This document shows positions 62,101 to 64,000 of a stretch of 64,000 bases of DNA, in pieces (the stretch's first letter is position 1; every line of letters begins with the position of its first letter). The position numbers and the translations under genes are program-made. The DNA is taken from the NCBI RefSeq assembly GCF_017356035.1, contig NZ_JAFIQX010000004.1, forward strand, positions 310,001-374,000, given 5' to 3'. The notes beneath the pieces were generated by a model. That model did no database searches, had not been told where the DNA came from, and saw nothing but the letters and a program-made list of their open reading frames with translations. This DNA comes from Longitalea luteola. GTDB lineage: Bacteria > Bacteroidota > Bacteroidia > Chitinophagales > Chitinophagaceae.

Positions 62101-64000
62101 CAACTGCATTTATTAAGAACACCCACCGGATCTGGCCCGTTGTCAGCTATTTGAGAACCGGACATCCATACAGGCTCAATCAACTCTTTTCCATCCACTT
62201 CTCCAATAATGGCATTGTTACGAAGCGAGGAGTCGTCTGTTGACTGGTCAGTTACGAATTGCTGGCAGGTGTCGTTACTTTCCATTATATAATTACCTAC
62301 CAATCCATCCTGCGGAGCTAACTCATTATCTTTATCTGCTGCGAGTTCTGCCTCCGTACGTGCTTTTTTCCAAATTCTCACATAATTCATCCAGCCATTA
62401 AAAAAGCCATAGGGAAATGTATAAGCTGTTGGTCCCGATCCTATCTTATATGCTGAATCACTTCCAATACGATAACCAAGGTCAGCCGACAAATTTCCGG
62501 CGGGACTGATAGGGCCGCCACTACCAGGTCCTCCACATATTCTTTTGCTTACAACGGGTCTGTTAACACCATCAACATATATGGCCAGTGAGTCCCCATT
62601 CCGTGACACAGCTATATGGTGTGCTTTATTGTCAAATAAATTATTTCCTGTAGCCTTAAAAGATCCACATGGTATTATTAAGAAATTAATATCTCCGTTA
62701 GGTTCAACAAAAAAGTCAAAGGGGTATTTACCAGGAGGCCACATTGAAGACATACTGGAAATAATGGGATACTGAACATTGCCTGGTAGTTCCTTGAATT
62801 TAACCTTTGCTTCTATGGTAAAATCACTTGCACCTATGTCCAGGCGTTGAATTTGCGTTTGGTTTGGAATAATAACACGCTGGCGGGCAGCCCCGTTAAA
62901 TTGCAGGGCTACATTGCAGGAAGTATCTTTCAGCTTTTTAATATTGCAGGTATCCATGAACTGCATGTATTCTGCAGTAGATTTATTAAAACCCAGCTGC
63001 GAGTTCATAAACTGCTCAAACAGCTTATTCTTTTCGCGCTGCAGACTGTCAGTATTATCTGTACGGGGAACTGCATCGGGAAACTGGGTTGTATATTTCT
63101 GGTACAACGTATCAATGCGGGCGCAATTCACGCATACATCTTTTACCCCACACTGTAATGCAGGCGGTAATTTCAAAGGTTCTTTCAAAAAGCTGCAGTT
63201 GACCTGTCCGTTACAAGCCATGCGAAGCGTATCCAGGGCACCGTTGCGCATTATGGTGCCGGAAGTGCGGAACAGGTAAGCGGCAAAACTCGCGTCTTTT
63301 CCTGCCACCTGGTATTGCTGGTATTGCTCATTTATAGTGGCGCATTCACAATCGTCAGGCTTTTGCAGCAGCGGTTTTTCATAGTATACCGGTTGCTGGT
63401 CATACGGCTTTGGCGCACTTATAAGGTACACATTGCAGGATGCGTTATAGGGCAAACCTGCACTTTGGTTATATGCTTTTAAAACTTCTTCAAAACTTCT
63501 ATAGGTATTTGTGCTCGATGGTTTCACTGTGCTGGCGCCATACACATGGTCTGCATCGCCGCCTTCACGGCATACCTGAATTAAAAGGGGAATAATAGCA
63601 GCACTGTCTGCAGTGCTATATTTGCAGGACGGCTGCAGTTCATTCCACCATTGTGTGGCATAGGCTTCGCAATTATTGCTTATGTAATTTTCCAGTCCGG
63701 CCTTTGCAACTGTAGTATCTCTGGTTACATTGGATGTTGGCACTAACGTGGGATCAACAAAATTGGGTGCATGGTTATTGTGAAGATCCGTAAGGTCGCG
63801 GAAAAATTCACTATTCATGTTTTGTGCAACCCTCAATATATCCGCGATCAATTCCTGTTTTTTCTGCAGGTAAAGATCCCTGAAGGTCCTCCAGGCAATA
63901 TCCAGATCGCCGCTGCAGTCGGCCCCCATCGTAAATGCAGCATTGAGATCCTTGAATTGATCAAAGCAGGCAAGGTCGTCTTTTGAACAATGGGCCATAA
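56193..64000 (-). CDS. Giant RHS-repeat protein with tandem LamG-like lectin domains and a C-terminal toxin-like tip (5' end outside window)
   Basis: The frame is open to the right edge (at least 2601 codons), and nothing at the edge looks like a true N-terminus, so it is treated as partial. From the visible residue 1: a cysteine-containing region (1-355), then three concanavalin/LamG-like modules starting near 358, 641 and 893 (e.g. CNVALQFNGAARQRV), then another beta-rich domain (about 1175-1430). The RHS/YD-repeat shell runs about 1540-2330 (DVLGNVDQLLQDFG, YDAAGNRISEV) and ends in the core RFGFQGQMTDNEVKGFGNQI. The last 265 residues after LEGLESEFD are a variable tip of unknown activity. 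The next gene, 2 bp on, is the likely immunity gene. Confidence 0.88.
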   Translation of the reverse strand, partial: MAHCSKDDLACFDQFKDLNAAFTMGADCSGDLDIAWRTFRDLYLQKKQELIADILRVAQNMNSEFFRDLTDLHNNHAPNFVDPTLVPTSNVTRDTTVAKAGLENYISNNCEAYATQWWNELQPSCKYSTADSAAIIPLLIQVCREGGDADHVYGASTVKPSSTNTYRSFEEVLKAYNQSAGLPYNASCNVYLISAPKPYDQQPVYYEKPLLQKPDDCECATINEQYQQYQVAGKDASFAAYLFRTSGTIMRNGALDTLRMACNGQVNCSFLKEPLKLPPALQCGVKDVCVNCARIDTLYQKYTTQFPDAVPRTDNTDSLQREKNKLFEQFMNSQLGFNKSTAEYMQFMDTCNIKKLKDTSCNVALQFNGAARQRVIIPNQTQIQRLDIGASDFTIEAKVKFKELPGNVQYPIISSMSSMWPPGKYPFDFFVEPNGDINFLIIPCGSFKATGNNLFDNKAHHIAVSRNGDSLAIYVDGVNRPVVSKRICGGPGSGGPISPAGNLSADLGYRIGSDSAYKIGSGPTAYTFPYGFFNGWMNYVRIWKKARTEAELAADKDNELAPQDGLVGNYIMESNDTCQQFVTDQSTDDSSLRNNAIIGEVDGKELIEPVWMSGSQIADNGPDPVGVLNKCSCEKIAPPPASCNVAMGFSAAAGQRVTIPKQNNRLSLGYSKLTIEAKIKIKSREGNIGYTIFATPEVRLIVNNRGLAYTVGECTTYETSGINLLDGKAHHVAVSTPKAGTVNLYIDGVSRSYMLSMCSGGPNTISRYTGNSYIGFDPITGSNIFNGWISYVRVWNKARTGVEIAGNMDSVLLPQDSLVGNYIMTSNNSCQQFVVDRSTNDPSFQNNGILGNSTDGEPVDPVWLSAGQISFDGADPVNIPNSCTCESVLFAPDTNCNKALQFSRNSRQRVLIPNPNERLQLGTGDFTMEAMIKPKLVPGVTAAYTIFSNRANQPSGVGRPVEGFELSITESKWLAITMQGCGLSYVYAPQLFDGKAHHVAVTRNVDTLGIYIDGVSKYSSTSTGCIIDSNNQQYRLKPSQLNLSATGNFYIGYDSLPNLWNQGFNGWMSYVRIWKKARTTAEIAGNMDKLLLPQNGLVGNFVLGSSNTCQQYVIDQSTNDPALRNNGIIGNYTGSEPVDPVWLSEAQLSFAGADPVNVANTCVCGEATNSELQGAKNEFINYYYNYGRKYDSDGTDTSTWKVNWSGLNINNTGVPHTDIFKNGAAQFPHTLSSSYGHQSVKFDFFGKDSACIDGYVKVEMRMKDTLKAWEALHSKQFVFYFSNPSTGTQQLVRIDDLNAFGNSVYNAPGYIDFATELQQNYTGPHTLGFEMHPFYFKFYLDGQLIKSISYPATIESAATRSRFYGMSVTSEADSNLSVLFDYIKCYDKNGRVFYNENFDDNSQFRLFDRYIACPRLPCAQAFTNWYNSQKQTNYTYSQLDSLYAASHMPLDICTPPLNTTPVNTRYPDITLCGKTEPVFPPADKEFTQHTPCADSTLFAWSTSVLIHEAYSDSLLGNFDDRYLAKCLSARDHEHFTVEQPISEFHYTLYYYNQAGNLIKTVPPEGVDVSKFAWASAWSDSVKAARKANQLLTPAHRLTSEYRYNTLEKLVAQKTPDGGLSEFWYDRLGRIAISRNARQRTASVTEDSRLYSYTTYDALGRIIEIGQVSNIANNGAMTDAVSCNESLLGTWLMKLTNRRGQITNTVYDLPYTGFDGTGIDMRLVITQRNLRNRVSYTTYTDTVTNNAYNQSTFYTYDVLGNVDQLLQDFGSRDVNATVNVMNKNENRWKKIAYKYDLISGNVNMVMYQPGWRDGFYHRYGYDADNRLTLVETSTDSLVWEKEARYEHYRHGPLARVVIGDQQVQGMDYAYTLQGWLKGINATAPAEQGTGAGDMGGDAKIGTLNQYTAKDALGLTLNYFTGDYAAINTGVMPFPGYSGHLPSGEYRPLFNGNISSQSVYQKRFDAGNTPGGPLIFYNYKYDQLNRLIAQDAYKGFNVGSNNWNGMTSMGENLKERIAYDANGNILKYLRKSISGTPADMDSLNYHYYANTNQLKRVTDNVPANAFPGSQDNQALADVETQADNNYGYDSIGNLIRDDAEKLTDIKWNVYGKIQEISKAATATAPATHIQYSYDAAGNRISEVVTSGGNKYYTWYVRDAQGNVLSTYTAEGNNNDLAALDLKQAERYMYGSKRLGVLTTGESMDTGPADIQLMHSYTYNRGAKQYELTNHLGNVLATVSDRKYGVSSAGSSLIDHYEPHIVNAQDYYPFGMMSRVANGKAYRFGFQGQMTDNEVKGFGNQIDFGFRVYDPRIGKFLSIDPLTPKYPQYSPYHFSSNQPNHARELEGLESEFDLTIPNSPGEVDLNHWKPNTQHRNPNGMSWVDHHGNKLFFDKAQYDANGKPLNGWKGVDHWHFENAEGQRFNADGVPNKSAKGSATHILPGTQTKIKIMPAVVTIVEEGIAATNAVAKAAEETVVSKVNGKVGGAMMILDVVTSFFGIASGDPDALINWFGTAQVGELKKGNIGGGNGNYFMIVREETKEWTENGVKHKEVTRFGQNYLHKGLTKDKKYIGVDPVGAEIRQTQSYENGKKIKTGKLEQPGII

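Noticed and set aside
56479-63986. Several open frames on the plus strand opposite the RHS gene
   Set aside because: They follow the codon structure of the long minus-strand gene and show no independent domain or start signals.

Overview
The window reads as a chromosomal segment of a Bacteroidota bacterium, most likely a member of the Chitinophagaceae (Niastella- or Chitinophaga-like). This rests on a SusC-type transporter next to a FecR/ECF sigma pair, a gliding-motility/type IX secretion C-terminal domain, DUF5916, GxGYxYP, DUF2652 and GH172 proteins, a -33 TTTG / -7 TAnnTTTG promoter, and a large RHS protein with lectin domains. No phage, plasmid, IS or CRISPR functions were seen.

Layout. 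1-2.1 kb: the start of a SusC transporter, its FecR anti-sigma factor and ECF sigma factor, all on the minus strand. 2.3-7.2 kb: two large secreted proteins, one a surface protein with a T9SS sorting domain and one a GxGYxYP putative glycosidase. 7.3-11.3 kb: a minus-strand run of small regulators (two AraC, one Crp/Fnr), two VOC proteins and an SMR exporter. 11.7-16 kb: a PQQ-type sugar dehydrogenase lipoprotein, a frameshifted YdeI-like gene, a tRNA-Leu(CAG) with a good promoter and terminator, and a GH172 enzyme. 16-21 kb: a Crp/Fnr regulator with an AhpD-like enzyme, a porin-like barrel, an acyltransferase and a GH43-like enzyme. 20.9-22.4 kb: a TetR gene and two membrane genes, with near-identical 14-bp palindromes before tetR and before the membrane genes. 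22.4-34.8 kb: metabolic and surface genes (patatin, Gfo/Idh oxidoreductase, DUF5916, DinB, DoxX, serA, serine hydrolase, bifunctional NAD(P)HX repair enzyme, GNAT). 35-40 kb: a ModE-type DNA-binding protein and two histidine kinase/response regulator pairs. 40-55.7 kb: DUF2652, YiaA, a TPR lipoprotein, an MscS channel, an MFS exporter, a LytTR regulator with a TPR kinase, exonuclease III, small lipoproteins and an SDR. 55.7-64 kb: a giant RHS/lectin protein that runs off the right edge, followed after two bases by a small acidic ORF that looks like its immunity gene.

The most notable items are the RHS toxin tip with its unrecognised partner gene, the TetR operator pair, and several families of dispersed extragenic inverted-repeat islands (around 28.3, 29.1, 29.8, 34.1, 34.9, 38.4 and 41.4 kb). 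Two of these families occur here as recognisable homologous copies. All family names come from reading the translated sequences; no database search was possible.
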